A stretch of 64,000 nt of DNA. It comes from Riptortus pedestris. Lineage: Eukaryota > Arthropoda > Insecta > Hemiptera > Alydidae. Both the position numbers and the translations under genes were made by a program. Positions within the stretch are counted from its first letter, which is position 1; the number at the start of each line of letters is the position of its first letter. The notes below the pieces were generated by a model, which did no database searches, was not told where the DNA came from, and saw only the letters and a list, made by a program, of their open reading frames with translations. Below, piece by piece: positions 34,539-44,939 of this stretch. The stretch lies in contig CM032229.1 in assembly GCA_019009955.1 (NCBI GenBank), forward strand, positions 192,796,501 to 192,860,500, read 5' to 3'.

Positions 34539-34950
34539 GTCCGTCACGCAGAGGCTGAGTAAACTAAGCAGATTTCCCAAGTGAAGTTTTACAATAGAGA
34601 AATCTGCCTACTAATAATGGCAGTAGTTACGTATCTCTAAACCAATTCACGAGGGACGAACAGTTACGGAAACGGCAGAAATAGCATTCGGTGGTAAGTC
34701 CCGAATATGGCCGACTTCTGCCGACCACTCACACAATACAAATTCAAATATCTCGTTTAATATTCAAGATACAGAATAAATTTATAGAACAATATTTATA
34801 GTAAATGTAATTTGCAATAAGATTGACCCTTTACTATTTTTCGATTCGATGCGTAATAACGGAGATATTAAAATTTTTGGAAATTCATCCCTTCTAAATT
34901 CCCCCCCCCTCTCCCCAGTCCGATTTCAGCCATTAACGAACTTCATTGTT
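34539..34950 (+). mobile_element. Family A element, 5' part
   Basis: Starts GTCCGTCACGCAGAGGCTGA three bases after the preceding 3' terminus (CTGCTAA AAC). It ends at CCATTAACGAACTTCATTG, where an inverted 3' end begins. Confidence 0.8.
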
Positions 34951-34951
34951 G

Positions 34952-35100
34952 TTAGCAGATTTCCCTTAAGGGAAATCAGCTATTGATGTCGTACTCATGA
35001 CGCGATTTTCGAAACTTTTCTTCAAATGTCCATCAATACTGGATATTTAAAGGTTTTATGCAAAAAGACAGATCAAGGTTCCGTAATGGCTGAAATCGGA
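34952..35100 (-). mobile_element. Family A element, 3' part, inverted
   Basis: TTAGCAGATTTCCCTTAAGGGAAATCAGC with the full palindrome, the 3' block (CGCGATTTTCGAAACTTTTC, TCCATCAATACTGG), then a core piece. The microsatellite and 5' end are missing. Confidence 0.75.
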
Positions 35101-35163
35101 CTTTTAGTGCGCATTCTACCTGACAATCATAGAACTAAAACGTCTTCTTTTCCTTCTCTCATT

Positions 35164-35308
35164 TTAGCAGATTTCCCCTAAGGGAAATCAGCTATTGAGG
35201 TTGTACTCGTGATGCGATTTTCGAAATTTTTCTTCAAATGTCCATCGATCCTACCCAGGAGATGACGAAAATGAGGTCTGTCCAAAACTGTATATATCTA
35301 TCTATCTA

Positions 35309-35375
<67 letters not shown>

Positions 35376-36135
35376 CTGTCTCTAGCGGTCGCAATTATTG
35401 TTTAATCGTTACCAAACTGACAAGTTAGTCGTTCTATGTAAAAAGAAAGACCAAGTTCGTTAACGGCTGAAATCGGGCCAGGGGGAGGGGAGGTTTAGAG
35501 GAGAGGATTTTCGAAAATTCGAAATATCTCCGTTACCATAGGTCAGATCGAAAAATTGTATAGAACTAATCTTATTGCAAATTAAATGTACTATAAATAT
35601 TGTTATATATATTTATTCTGTATCTTGAATATTAACCGAGATATTTGCATTTTTCAGTGTTCAGCCATCAGCAAACCGCCACTTCTACTCATGTTACATA
35701 AACAATACTCTGCTACATAATAAATCACATAATTCGAAGTTCAAATACCAAACATTGTTTTCATTGAACTTTTAATTTCTGAGATATATCCCCCTTCTTT
35801 TGTTTTTGGATTACTACATTGCTACTTTTTTTATTACTAAAACTTGAGTGATTGAGATAAATCTGAATTTGATTCATTAAAAATTACAGCACTAGCTTTA
35901 GTAAATTGTTTTCAATAAAATTAATATGTCATATTCAGATATATTTCATTAATTGTTTGTATTTCCTGTCTATCTATGCAGCGCTACGAGGTTGGCTTCC
36001 CTGTTTGTTTACAATTCAGCCTTGTATTGTACATTTACTGAGCATTCACGGTAGTGTTACCTGTATGTATATTTATCTATTGTAAACCTTCGCGTGGGAA
36101 ATCTACTTAGTTTACGCAGCCCCTGCGTGACGGAC
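35164..36135 (-). mobile_element. Family A element, complete long form (972 bp)
   Basis: 3' terminus TTAGCAGATTTCCCCTAAGGGAAATC at the left and 5' terminus CAGCCCCTGCGTGACGGAC at the right. (TA)n with TCTA units at 35291-35371. Extended 5' half with GAGGTTGGCTTCCCTGTTTG and TTCAATAAAATTAATATGTC. Confidence 0.85.
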
Positions 36136-36138
36136 TTT

Positions 36139-36316
36139 TTTCCTTTTCTTTTACATACCGAGTTTTCGTGATATTTTATTTTCAATTTGTTTCTCGGCAA
36201 ACATGAACTTAACAAATGTTATTAAAAGTAGCTTTTGTTTTAAACATAATATTATTAAATTTTATATCCTAATCGCTTGATATATCACGAAGGACAACGT
36301 CTGCCGGGTCCGCTAG
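36139..36316 (+). mobile_element. Family B-related 3' end fragment
   Basis: ACATACCGAGTTTTCGTGAT, TCTCGGCAAACATGAACTTA, and a terminus CACGAAGGACAACGTCTGCC then GGGTCCGCTAGTATATA. This CTAGTA-ending terminus resembles a motif (GCGGACCCGGCAGACGTTG in reverse) that I remember as dispersed in many insect genomes. It is a sister lineage of family B with a different hairpin. Confidence 0.6.
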
Positions 36317-36328
36317 TATATATTTATT

Positions 36329-36541
36329 GTCTGTTAACACTCTAGCGGTCGCAATTTTTGTTTAATCGCCACCTAACTCTGTATTTAAACGTTTTATGTA
36401 AAAAGAAAGATCAAGTTCGTTAATGGCTGAAATCGGACCAGTGGGAGGGGGGGGGGTTAGAGAGGGGGATTTTCTCCCCTAGGGGGGATATAACTTCACG
36501 TAGGAAATCTGCTTAGTTTACGCAGCCCCTGCGTGACGGAC
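36329..36541 (-). mobile_element. Family A element, 3'-truncated
   Basis: TGTCTGTTAACACTCTAGCGG, core, then a deletion, then GGAAATCTGCTTAGTTTACG and CAGCCCCTGCGTGACGGAC. It is back to back (22 bp apart) with the next + copy's 5' end. Confidence 0.75.
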
Positions 36542-36563
36542 ATTATTTTTTAATATTAAAAAA

Positions 36564-37253
36564 GTCCGTCACGCAGGGGCTGCGTTAACTAAGCAAATTT
36601 CCCACGTGAAGTTTTAAAATAGAGAAATCTGCCTAATAACAACTGTAGTAGTAAGAAACCTCTAAACCTAAAACATTATTTAGGGCGTAATAACCCAGTA
36701 GTTTCTAGCCCCAAAAAACAGTTAACCTAACCTCTAAACCTATTCACGAGGGACAAATAGTTATGGAAACGGCCGCCAGAGCTCTCGGTGGAAAGTCGGA
36801 ACAGACTACTGGCGACCACACGCAGAATACAAATGCAAATATCTCGGTTAATATTCAAGATACAGAATAAATGTATAGAACAATATTTATAGTAAATTGA
36901 ATTTGCAATAAGATTTATTCTATACAATTTTTCGATCCGACGCATAATAACGGAGATATTTTGAATTTTCAAAAATCCCTTCCCTCTAACCCCCCCCCCT
37001 CCCACTGGTCCGATTTCAGCCATTAAAGAACTTGATCTTCCTTTTTACATAAAACGATTAAATTCCGAGTTTGGTAACGATCAAATAAAAATTGCGACCG
37101 CTAGATATATATATTATATATGTATATAATTTTGAACGGACCTCATTTTCGTCTTCTCCTGGGTAGGATCGATGGACATTTGAAGAAATTTTTCGAAACT
37201 CGCGTCATGAGTACGACCTCAATAGCTGATTTCCCTCAAGGGAAATCTGCTAA
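36564..37253 (+). mobile_element. Family A element, complete (690 bp)
   Basis: Starts GTCCGTCACGCAGGGGCTGC and ends GCTGATTTCCCTCAAGGGAA then ATCTGCTAA. The microsatellite is almost lost (ATATATATTATATATG after GCGACCGCTAGA). Confidence 0.9.
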
Positions 37254-37707
37254 AAATTGGAAATACACAAATTTGACATGCGCACTATGTACAATGGTTC
37301 ACGACGATTACAACTAAATGTGCAAGGTGAATTGTTACCTTGTGGCTTTTAAGGGTCAGCTGATAAAATTACGGATTTAAATGAAATGGTCCCATTAGTA
37401 GCTGCATTGCTCTTCAAAAATGATTCCCATTTCTACTTTATGGCTGATATTCTCACGATTAATAACTTTAATTAATTTGTTTTCCCCGTCCTTGTGCTCT
37501 GGCTCACACATTCATTTCAGTCAAATCAAAATTTTAGTCCATAACAATCCATATGAACTTATTTGCTTTCCTTCTCACTCAGCTAAAGAGGGAATTTATT
37601 TCCTAGGGGGCTTACAATACTTATACTTGTCCTGTATTTATATTGCATTTCATATTATTATACATTTTATACACATCCTTCATAATATAACAGCTTATTG
37701 TAAATAT
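37254..37707. other. No feature recognised
   Basis: Apparently single-copy AT-rich DNA between family A copies. I see no coding pattern or repeat. Confidence 0.4.
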
Positions 37708-38171
37708 ACTCCCACTGGTCCGAATTCAGCCGTTACCGAACTTGATCTTTCTTTTTGCATAAAACGACTAAATATCCAGTTTAGTAACAATCATACAAAA
37801 GTCCGTCACGCAGGGGCTGCGTAAACTAAGCAGATTTCCCACGTAAAGTTATACAATAGAGAAATCTCCATACGCTTTTTGGCGGGAACCATAGCTCGTC
37901 CGTTACACTTAATAAAAATACAAATATCTCGGTTAATATTCAAGATAAAGAACAAATGTATATAACAATATTTATAGTAAATTTAATTTGCAATGAGATT
38001 GGTTCTATACAATTTTCCGATCCGACGTATAGTAACGGAGATATTTACCTTAAGGGAAATCTGCTAAAACTTGCGACCGCTAGAGCGGAAACAGACATTG
38101 AAGAAAATTTCGTAAATCGCATCATGAGTACGATCTCAATAGCTGATTTCCCTTACGGGAAATCTGGTAAA
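37708..38171 (+). mobile_element. Family A core fragment followed by a compact complete copy
   Basis: 37708-37800 is a core piece (CTCCCACTGGTCCGAATTC...AACAATCATACAAAA). 37801-38171 is a compact copy with both ends (GTCCGTCACGCAGGGGCTGC; CTGATTTCCCTTACGGGAAA then TCTGGTAA) but an internal deletion from ACGGAGATATTT to GCGACCGCTAGAGCGG that removes the C-run and microsatellite. At 371 bp it is the shortest two-ended copy. Confidence 0.8.
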
Positions 38172-38329
38172 ATGATTAAATCCTGATTTTTGCATATTTA
38201 TATTAATAGTACTGTTCTTGGTGTTCTGTTTCAAAGATATATGCAAAGTTATTTTATATTAGTCACCTGTACTTTGAAATAATTGAGAGTAATGTATCAA
38301 CATTTTAGCAGCTTTATATCAACATTTCA

Positions 38330-38459
38330 CGAGTTACGGAAACGGTAGTTCGGCCGGTTCCGTAACTGTTCGGCTCTGGTGAAATTTTCTTTATTGAAAA
38401 ACTTCACGTGCGGAAACTGCTTAGTTTACGGAGCCCCTGCGTGACCGACAAGATAAAGT
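38330..38459 (-). mobile_element. Family A 5' end fragment
   Basis: Reverse orientation: CACGAGTTACGGAAACGG, AAAAACTTCACGTGCGGAAA, CTGCTTAGTTTACGGAGCCC, CTGCGTGACCGAC. Only the 5' 130 bp are kept. Confidence 0.7.
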
Positions 38460-38487
38460 ATTATGCTCCTATTATACATCGTTTTTG

Positions 38488-38613
38488 GAGCCTCGGGTTA
38501 GCCGCCTGAGTTAAAGCATTCAACTTAATCTCACATGGTAAACCTGGAGTGGCAAGTTCGATTCCCGCATGGCCAATAGGAATTTATTTAGTGGCTGAAT
38601 TCCCTAAATAAAA
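38488..38613 (+). mobile_element. tRNA-derived SINE, 5' half (split copy)
   Basis: GAGCCTCGGGTTAGCCGCC, GAGTTAAAGCATTC, AAGTTCGATTCCCGC (B box), ending CTGAATTCCCTAAATAAAA exactly where a family A 5' terminus starts. The matching 3' half begins at 41889. Confidence 0.75.
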
Positions 38614-39015
38614 GTCCGTCACGCAGGGGCTGCGTAAACTAAGCAGATTTCCCTCGTGAAATTTAATAATAGATAAACCTACATACTGCTAACACAACAC
38701 CACCGTAAATATTAAGTGAATAAATGCAAATGGTAATAAGAAATCTTTCCCCTGCAGGCGGGAAGCATCTCAACTGTGTTTACATTGCCAACATCTCGGT
38801 TAATATTCAAGAGAGAGAATTAATGTATATATCAATATTTATAGAAAATTTAATTTTTAAACTGCTCCGATTTCGGCCATTAAAGAAATTGATCTTTAGT
38901 TTTACGTAAAACGTTTAAATATCGAGTTTGGTTAAGATCATAATAAAATTGCTTGCATTAACAGAAAACATATATATTTTAATATTAATATGTCGCCATT
39001 AGGGAAGTCAGCTAA
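38614..39015 (+). mobile_element. Family A element, internally deleted
   Basis: 5' end GTCCGTCACGCAGGGGCTGC abuts the split SINE. It has the long-form left half, core pieces and a decayed 3' end (CCATTAGGGAAGTCAGCTAA). Confidence 0.75.
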
Positions 39016-39026
39016 AAAAAGAAAAA

Positions 39027-39290
39027 GTCCGTCACGCAGGGGCGGCGTAAACTAAGCAGATTTTCCATGTGAAGTTTTACAATAGAGAAATCTGCATACT
39101 GGTAACACAACTCCACCATGATTAAATACAAACGGTAATGAGGAATCTTTCAGTTAATTAAAATAAATTCCCAACTGAAACGGCTTCTGAATTGTAAGAA
39201 TCGATCCGATGCATAATAACGGAGATATTTTGAATTTTCGAAAATCCCCCCCTCCTAACCCCCCCCCCTCCCTCTAGTCTGATTTCAGCC

Positions 39291-39293
<3 letters not shown>
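39027..39293 (+). mobile_element. Family A element, 5' part (interrupted by family B)
   Basis: Starts GTCCGTCACGCAGGGGCGGC and runs through the C-run to GATTTCAGCCATTATATATA. Its microsatellite (39293-39350) hosts an inverted family B element, and its 3' block resumes at 40951. Confidence 0.78.
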
Positions 39294-39350
<57 letters not shown>

Positions 39351-39351
<1 letters not shown>

Positions 39352-40930
39352 TAGCTCAGATACCCGGCTTCGCCCGGGAATTTATTTGAGGCTGAATGGT
39401 GATGGTATTTTTTTGGCAAGGCTTTACTTTGCACAATATTTTGACATTTACCCGTCCCAGTGTTTAGGGTTAATACTCGTTGTTGGCATTTACTAATAAT
39501 AAAATTAATTTTTTATGTAAGCCTTCACTGTCCTACAAATTGTCATATTTCCCGTCTCCTGTGCATTATGCATAGATTACAGTTATTAAGAACAAAATAT
39601 TAAAATAGATTGAATTAATTTTTCTATAATATAATATTTCTACGCAAATTACTTTCTCCACACATTGTTCCTAGAGAAATGTATAAAACAAAAGTTAATC
39701 TAAATATCAAAGTAAACAACTTTTGTTATGTGAATGTTTGTCGAAAAACAATCAGACAATGAAATTTCACGAATTTTTATTTCAGGCCTCCCTTATAACC
39801 CCCACTCCCGTTCTAACCTAAAAATTTTAATATAGCTAATAATCATGGAAGAATTAATGCTAATTGACATTCCAAGTTTTTTTTAAGTTAGGTTTAATCG
39901 TTAGTGCCCAATGAAATAGTTGACTCCCGCTTTAGTTTATAGTGTATATCTCGTTTATACTTTGTTAAAAGGCAAAAATGAATATCACAAAAGTTACTCT
40001 AAATAACAAAATAAACAACTTTGGTTATGTTCATATTTGTCAAAAAACGAATAGAAAACGAAATACCGCTATTTTTAAATTCAGGCACTCCTTATAACCC
40101 CCACTCCTGCCCATCCCTAGAAATGATGGTATGGCTTGTTATAATGAAAGCGTTAGTGCTAATACACATACCGAGTTTTATTTATTTTGGTAGGATCTTT
40201 TGTCCCAAATAAAATTGTTCACTTCCGCTATAGGTTTTAGCGTATATCTCGTTTATAATTCGGTATACGAAAAAAGTGTATATAACAAAAGTTACTCTAA
40301 ATAACAAAATAAACAACTTTTGCTATGTTTATATTTGTCAAAAAACCAATAGGAAACGAAATACCGCTATATTTAATTTCTGGCCTCCCCTACAACCCCC
40401 ACTCCTGCCCGTCCCTAGAAATGATGGTATGGCTTGTTATAATGAAGGCGTTAGTCCTAATACACGTACCGAGTTTTATTTAGTTCGGTTGATTCTTTTG
40501 TGCCAAATAAAATTGTTGACTCCCGCTATAATTTTTAGCGTATAACTCATTTATATTTAGGTATACGACGAAAGTGTATATAACAAAAGTTACTCTAAAT
40601 AATAAAATAAATAACTTTTGTTATGTGCATATTTGCCGAAAAACCAATAGGAAACGAAATATCGCTATTTTTAATTTCAGGCCTCCCTTATAACCCCCAC
40701 TCCTGTTCGTCTCAGAGAATATTAGTATAGCCTAAAGTCTAAGTTGGGCTAGTAGTAATATACATACCAAGTTTCATAAAATTCAGTTCTGCCGTTTATA
40801 CGTGAAAAGGTAACAAACAAACATACACGAAAGAAACAAAATGCAGTTATGGTGTCTATGACATGTGAGACGAAAAGATATCGTGAAATTTCGCAAAAAA
40901 ATTCAATGTTCAGACAGAGGTTACAATTTT
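39351..40930 (-). mobile_element. Family B element, complete, inside a family A microsatellite (about 1.58 kb)
   Basis: Reverse orientation: CTAGCTCAGATACCCGGCTT then CGCCCGGGAATTT (3' hairpin) at the left, and AGACAGAGGTTACAATTTTA (head) at the right. Four to five units carry CCCCCACTCCTG marks near 39806, 40099, 40398 and 40698 (about 298 bp apart). (TA)n lies on both sides, flanked by the two halves of one family A copy. Confidence 0.85.
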
Positions 40931-40950
40931 ATATATGTATATATATATAT

Positions 40951-41076
40951 AATTTTGAACGGACCTCATTTTCGTCATCACCTGAGTAGGATCGATGGAC
41001 ATTTGAAGAAATTTTTCGAAAATCGCGTCATGAGTATGACCTCAATAGCTGATTTCCCTTAAGGGAAATCTGCTAA
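40951..41076 (+). mobile_element. Family A element, 3' part (continuation)
   Basis: TTTTGAACGGACCTCATTTT, GTAGGATCGATGGACATTTG, and a perfect palindrome GATTTCCCTTAAGGGAAATC then TGCTAA. It completes the copy begun at 39027. Confidence 0.82.
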
Positions 41077-41164
41077 AAATAGAAAAGAAGTTGAGCTGAA
41101 GCAAGGTAGGAATCAAGTTTTATTCTGTTTAAATATTTATTACTATTATTATAAGTTAATTTTT

Positions 41165-41335
41165 TATCGACAGCATTTTGCAAATGTTATAAGAAATTGA
41201 TTTTTGGTGAGAAAATTGTTAAGAGGTGTAATATCGGCCATTTTCAAATTTGTAAAATAGTGCGCCAAGTCTACATATTTTTCATGATTAACCAATACGA
41301 GTCAGGTTTGAAAATTTTGTTTTCTTATAGGGTGG
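41165..41335. repeat. Duplicated segment, copy 1
   Basis: Resembles 42025-42215: GATTTTTGGT, GGCCATTTTCAAATT and GTAAAATAG, then CATGATTAACCAATA, CAGGTTTGAAA and TTTTGTTTTCTTAT. About 75-80% similar by eye with small indels. It lies within the composite insertion that splits the SINE. Confidence 0.75.
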
Positions 41336-41341
41336 TTAGGA

Positions 41342-41888
41342 GTCCAACAATTTAAGACGAGGGGGGGGGGTCACGAGAAAATATTTGCATTTATCTCGTA
41401 TAATAAAGGTCTCTGAAAAACAATATTTATCATTTAAGCTTCAAATAATTTGGTTTAACCGTATTATATAACGGAGTATTGTTTATGTAACACGAGTAGA
41501 AGTGGGCGTTTACTGAAGACTGAAAAATTCAAATATCTCTGTTATTATTCAAGATGGAGAATAAATGTATACAACAATAATTATAGTAAATTTAATTTGC
41601 AATAAGATTGGTTCTGTACACTTTTTCGAACCATATTATAGTAACGGAGATATTTCGAATTTTCATATTTCTCCCCCTCCTCCTTGTCCGATTTCAGCCA
41701 TTAACGAAGTCGGTCTTTCTTCTTGCACAAAAGTACTAAATAAATAAAAGTACTAAATATCGAGTTTGGTAACGATCAGACAAAAATTGCGACCTCTAGA
41801 GCGGTAACAGACATTGAAGAAACATTTCGAAAATCGCTTCATGAGTACGACCTCAATAGCTGATTTCCCTTAAGGGAATATCTGGTAA
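41342..41888 (+). mobile_element. Family A element, 5'-truncated, ending at the split SINE
   Basis: GTCCAACAATTTAAGACGAGG, TATTTGCATTTATCTCGTA, core, CGACCTCTAGAGCGGTAACAG, a deletion of the microsatellite, and a 3' end GATTTCCCTTAAGGGAATATCTGGTAA that abuts the SINE 3' half. Confidence 0.8.
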
Positions 41889-41975
41889 AATCCTTAGGCT
41901 AGAAAAGGGCGGGAGTCTGTAGATCACTCGTCCCAATTAGCCTTAGTTGCCAAAAGTGGGCTTTAATAAATAGTC
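41889..41975 (+). mobile_element. tRNA-derived SINE, 3' half (split copy)
   Basis: AATCCTTAGGCTAGAAAAGG, CTGTAGATCACTCGTCCCAA, TTAGCCTTAGTTGCCAAAAG, TGGGCTTTAATAAATA. It continues the sequence broken off at 38613. Confidence 0.75.
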
Positions 41976-42024
41976 GAAATAAATAATTTTTTCATGTCCA
42001 TCTTGGTAATTGTTTATAGGCATC

Positions 42025-42215
42025 ATTTTAAAATGTTAATGGGGATTATTCTTGGTATAAGTTGATTTTTGGTTTGTATAAGTGAGGAAAATGTAAATAA
42101 GTGTAATAGTGGCCATTTTCAAATTCGTAAAATAGCCCGCCAACTCCCCATATATTTCATGATTAACCAATATGCGGCAGGTTTGAAAGTTTTGTTTTGT
42201 TATTGTATAAAAATA
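42025..42215. repeat. Duplicated segment, copy 2, just upstream of the GSK3 promoter
   Basis: Partner of 41165-41335. It ends about 100 bp before the CRE at 42312. Confidence 0.75.
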
Positions 42216-42299
42216 TTTGTTAATTTTATTTAATGTGTTTTTATAGGTATTTGTGGGTTTAATATAGGGAGAGGGTGTATTGTATATGAGGTGAGGCGT

Positions 42300-42613
42300 A
42301 AATGTGCGATGTGACGTCAGAGGCAGCGAGCAGAGCTGCAATCCGATTGGTCGCCGACTTAGCCCAATGTCGGCTCTGCTGAAATTTTGTTAGTCGACTC
42401 TAGAATGGGTGCTTTTCTCAACTACCTTCGAGTTATATTCGCGTCTTTATAATGAGTTTGTGATAGCCGGCCGCCGTTTGGATGGAGTAGATCAGTTGTT
42501 GTGGTTGTTGAGCCAGTCACTCTGCCCCTGCTCCGTGTTCGAGTGTCGGCAACAAATTGTGATAACTCTATGACGTGCGCCAATAATAATATTCTCTTTG
42601 ATCCAAGGCAGAA
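42300..42613 (+). promoter_or_regulatory. Putative promoter and 5' UTR of the GSK3 gene
   Basis: The 300 bp upstream of the GSK3 start codon are more GC-rich than their surroundings and free of dispersed repeats. They hold a perfect palindromic cAMP response element TGACGTCA at 42312-42319, an inverted CCAAT box (ATTGG, 42346-42350) and a direct CCAAT at 42364-42368. No TATA box is evident. Initiator-like TCAACT (about 42416) and TCAGTT (about 42492) could be start sites. Motif positions are seen; promoter activity is inferred from position next to a first coding exon. Confidence 0.5.
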
Positions 42614-42698
42614 ATGAGCGGACGTCCCAGGACTACGTCCTTTGCTGAGGGTAACAAGCAACCTCCCAATCCACCTTTAGGGGGCATGAAAATAAGTA
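42614..42698 (+). CDS. GSK3B/sgg: First coding exon of glycogen synthase kinase 3 beta (shaggy orthologue)
   Basis: Exon encoding the amino terminus of the Ser/Thr kinase GSK3 beta, which phosphorylates beta-catenin/Armadillo, glycogen synthase and many other targets and acts in Wnt and insulin signalling. The 28 complete codons begin [16 protein letters not shown] and end GGMKIS. The RPRTTSF motif carries Ser9, the inhibitory Akt/PKA site known in GSK3B. The ATG has a purine at -3. The reading frame runs into a consensus donor (A|GTAAGT, GT at 42699-42700), leaving one base of the next codon (phase 1). This fits the Arg that follows KVS/KIS in known GSK3B proteins. The EGNKQ residues match arthropod shaggy rather than vertebrate GSK3B. 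The kinase domain is encoded by later exons, which I did not find in the window. Too short for ordinary ORF detection; the identification rests on a near-exact match to a highly conserved terminus. Confidence 0.88.
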
Positions 42699-42719
42699 GT
42701 AAGTGCAGTTAATCAACTG

Positions 42720-44858
42720 AGATCAACCTTATTATATATTAAAGCGAGCCAAATTTATACATTTTATTTCGATCGAGTCCATCAATTACTCACACATTTT
42801 TTTTTTTATCATATATCTCATTTATTGTTTTCTATATTTGTGCTTGACTAGAGAATGGTTGTTGTAACCATTAAATATGGAGGTCTCAGCTCCACAGTAT
42901 ATTCCTAACCTCAAATTCTTCATTCAATCTCCCTTCCACCTATTTATCAATCGAAATTTGCTATCATTTCTCAAACTATCACATTTATTCCATACTCATA
43001 CTCTTCTCTGCATGCCAGCATGTTTAGCTAATTTAGATGAAATCCATTTATCTTTTCTTTTTTTTTTAAGTTATATTATGACAATAATGATTTTCTTTAT
43101 CTTTTATTTATTCAATTGCAAATGAGATTTGTCGAGCGAGATACACTACTATTTGTCACACATTCTAATGCTTCATTAACCTTATTTTATTTTTTTTTGT
43201 ACAGTTTGACAATAACTCGTTCGAATTATTAATATTCGATTTAAGTTACTTATTTCGATAACTCACTAGATTGATATAATATCTTAATGTCAGCTTTAAA
43301 AATGTTACTACACACTTTTGACAGTTGTAACAGTTACAAGAGGATACTGTTTTTCTATATTGATTATTGTTATTTTTTATAATTGGGTCAGTAATCAAAA
43401 TTTGTGTAGTTTTAGTAATACTTGTATAAGTATTTGATGGCAATATAATTCTCTCGTTGTAGTGTTTGTAATCCTAATTAGAGCAATTTGTAGAGTCTCA
43501 GCTATATTTAAATAGCTTCATTTTCTGTCGGAAACTCAAAGTGTGGAATTTGTAAAAGTGTGTTTTCTATTCTTACTTATTTTATTTCTTCTCATTAATT
43601 GTTCGAAGAGAAATTTAATTGTGTAGGATTATTTCTCTGAACTGTTGTTATTAGTTGTCATTAGGAATATTTATTCGGGTGGAAATTTATTTGGCTAAAT
43701 GCTTTAAAACAATATATTATGACAGAATTCTTTTTGTAGGGTTATCAGTTGCTTTTTCACTTGTAAGACAGAAGCCCATTCTTTTTTTTCTGTCAGTTTA
43801 AGAAACATTTATTATGGGTTTATTATTATTGTAGTTTTTTTGTTGTATTTTTTCTAAAGATTCCTTTGATGTAGTCGGTTGATATGAAACTACTACTGTT
43901 TGTAGCCTATTAAAATTTGCTATGGCTTTGTCAAGTAGACTTGGTGTGTTAGAGAGAGGGTGAGGGTGCTGCTCCGGGTGGCGGCGACACGGACTAGGCC
44001 GCTCCTCGCTCGATACCAGCACAAATATTGATTCTTCAAAGAAAGGCTTCATCTCTTTTCTTCTTTTTTATTAAATACTCCATTCAAGACTTCATTACAA
44101 TATCCCTTTCTTCAATTATTCCACTTATATTCGTCTAGTTGGCCGTCCCAACCTCCAAATAGCTCCAGCTTTGCCTGCCTTATCAGCTCTCTACTACGCC
44201 TTTTTCTACTTGACGTCTCCTTTCGTTTGATAATTATTTTGAGAAATTTGCTTTACAATTCCTTCCTCCAATTTACAACACCTTTCTGTCACTGAAACAA
44301 TTTTTAATTATATTGTCTGCCTTTGGGAGCTCACAATTCTACAGGATACACAGAATAAATAATCCTTTAGTGTCTCTCAGTGTTATTATTTAATATACAA
44401 AGTTTCTTCCTCCTGGCCATTATCAATAACAAAAAACAGAGTATTATTGATAACCAATTAGTAACATTTTTCCAAATCAATATCCATCTGCAATCAATAC
44501 AATGGAGTGCAATTTATCTACAGAGCTATGCCTTTATTAATCAATACTTGATATCATTCAGCCCAAATAATTTTATCAATACTTATCAATTTGTTAAAAT
44601 AACCTTTTTAAAAACTATCCTTTAATAAAATCTAGGTTCTATAACTCTTAACCAATGTTCCCAGTTCAGATACTTTTATATTGATTTTTTTTTCTTTTTA
44701 ATCCATTTTGGCCATCATTCAGCCTGTGAGATGGTTTCATTTAGTCATAATTTTGGTTTATAGACCACTTTTTAAGTATGTGAGGAACATTGATTGGTTA
44801 GGGTTATAGAACCTTCCTTTTAGCCTAAGTTTTTTAACAGTGTAATTTGACAAATTAT
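42720..44858. other. Repeat-poor intronic DNA, no feature recognised
   Basis: The longest stretch of the window without identifiable mobile elements. Mostly AT-rich; a GC-richer patch at 43935-44025 has no coding or motif support. Confidence 0.45.
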
Positions 44859-44939
44859 TTTATTTTATTTATTTCGTTTACGGCCCACATCGATGGTGAT
44901 TGGCAAGATCTCTGTTTAGGGGGTAGTTAGAATAATATA

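Noticed and set aside
42422..42661. Antisense 79-codon ORF over the GSK3 5' UTR
   Set aside because: It is the shadow of the GSK3 leader and first exon on the opposite strand and shows no motif.
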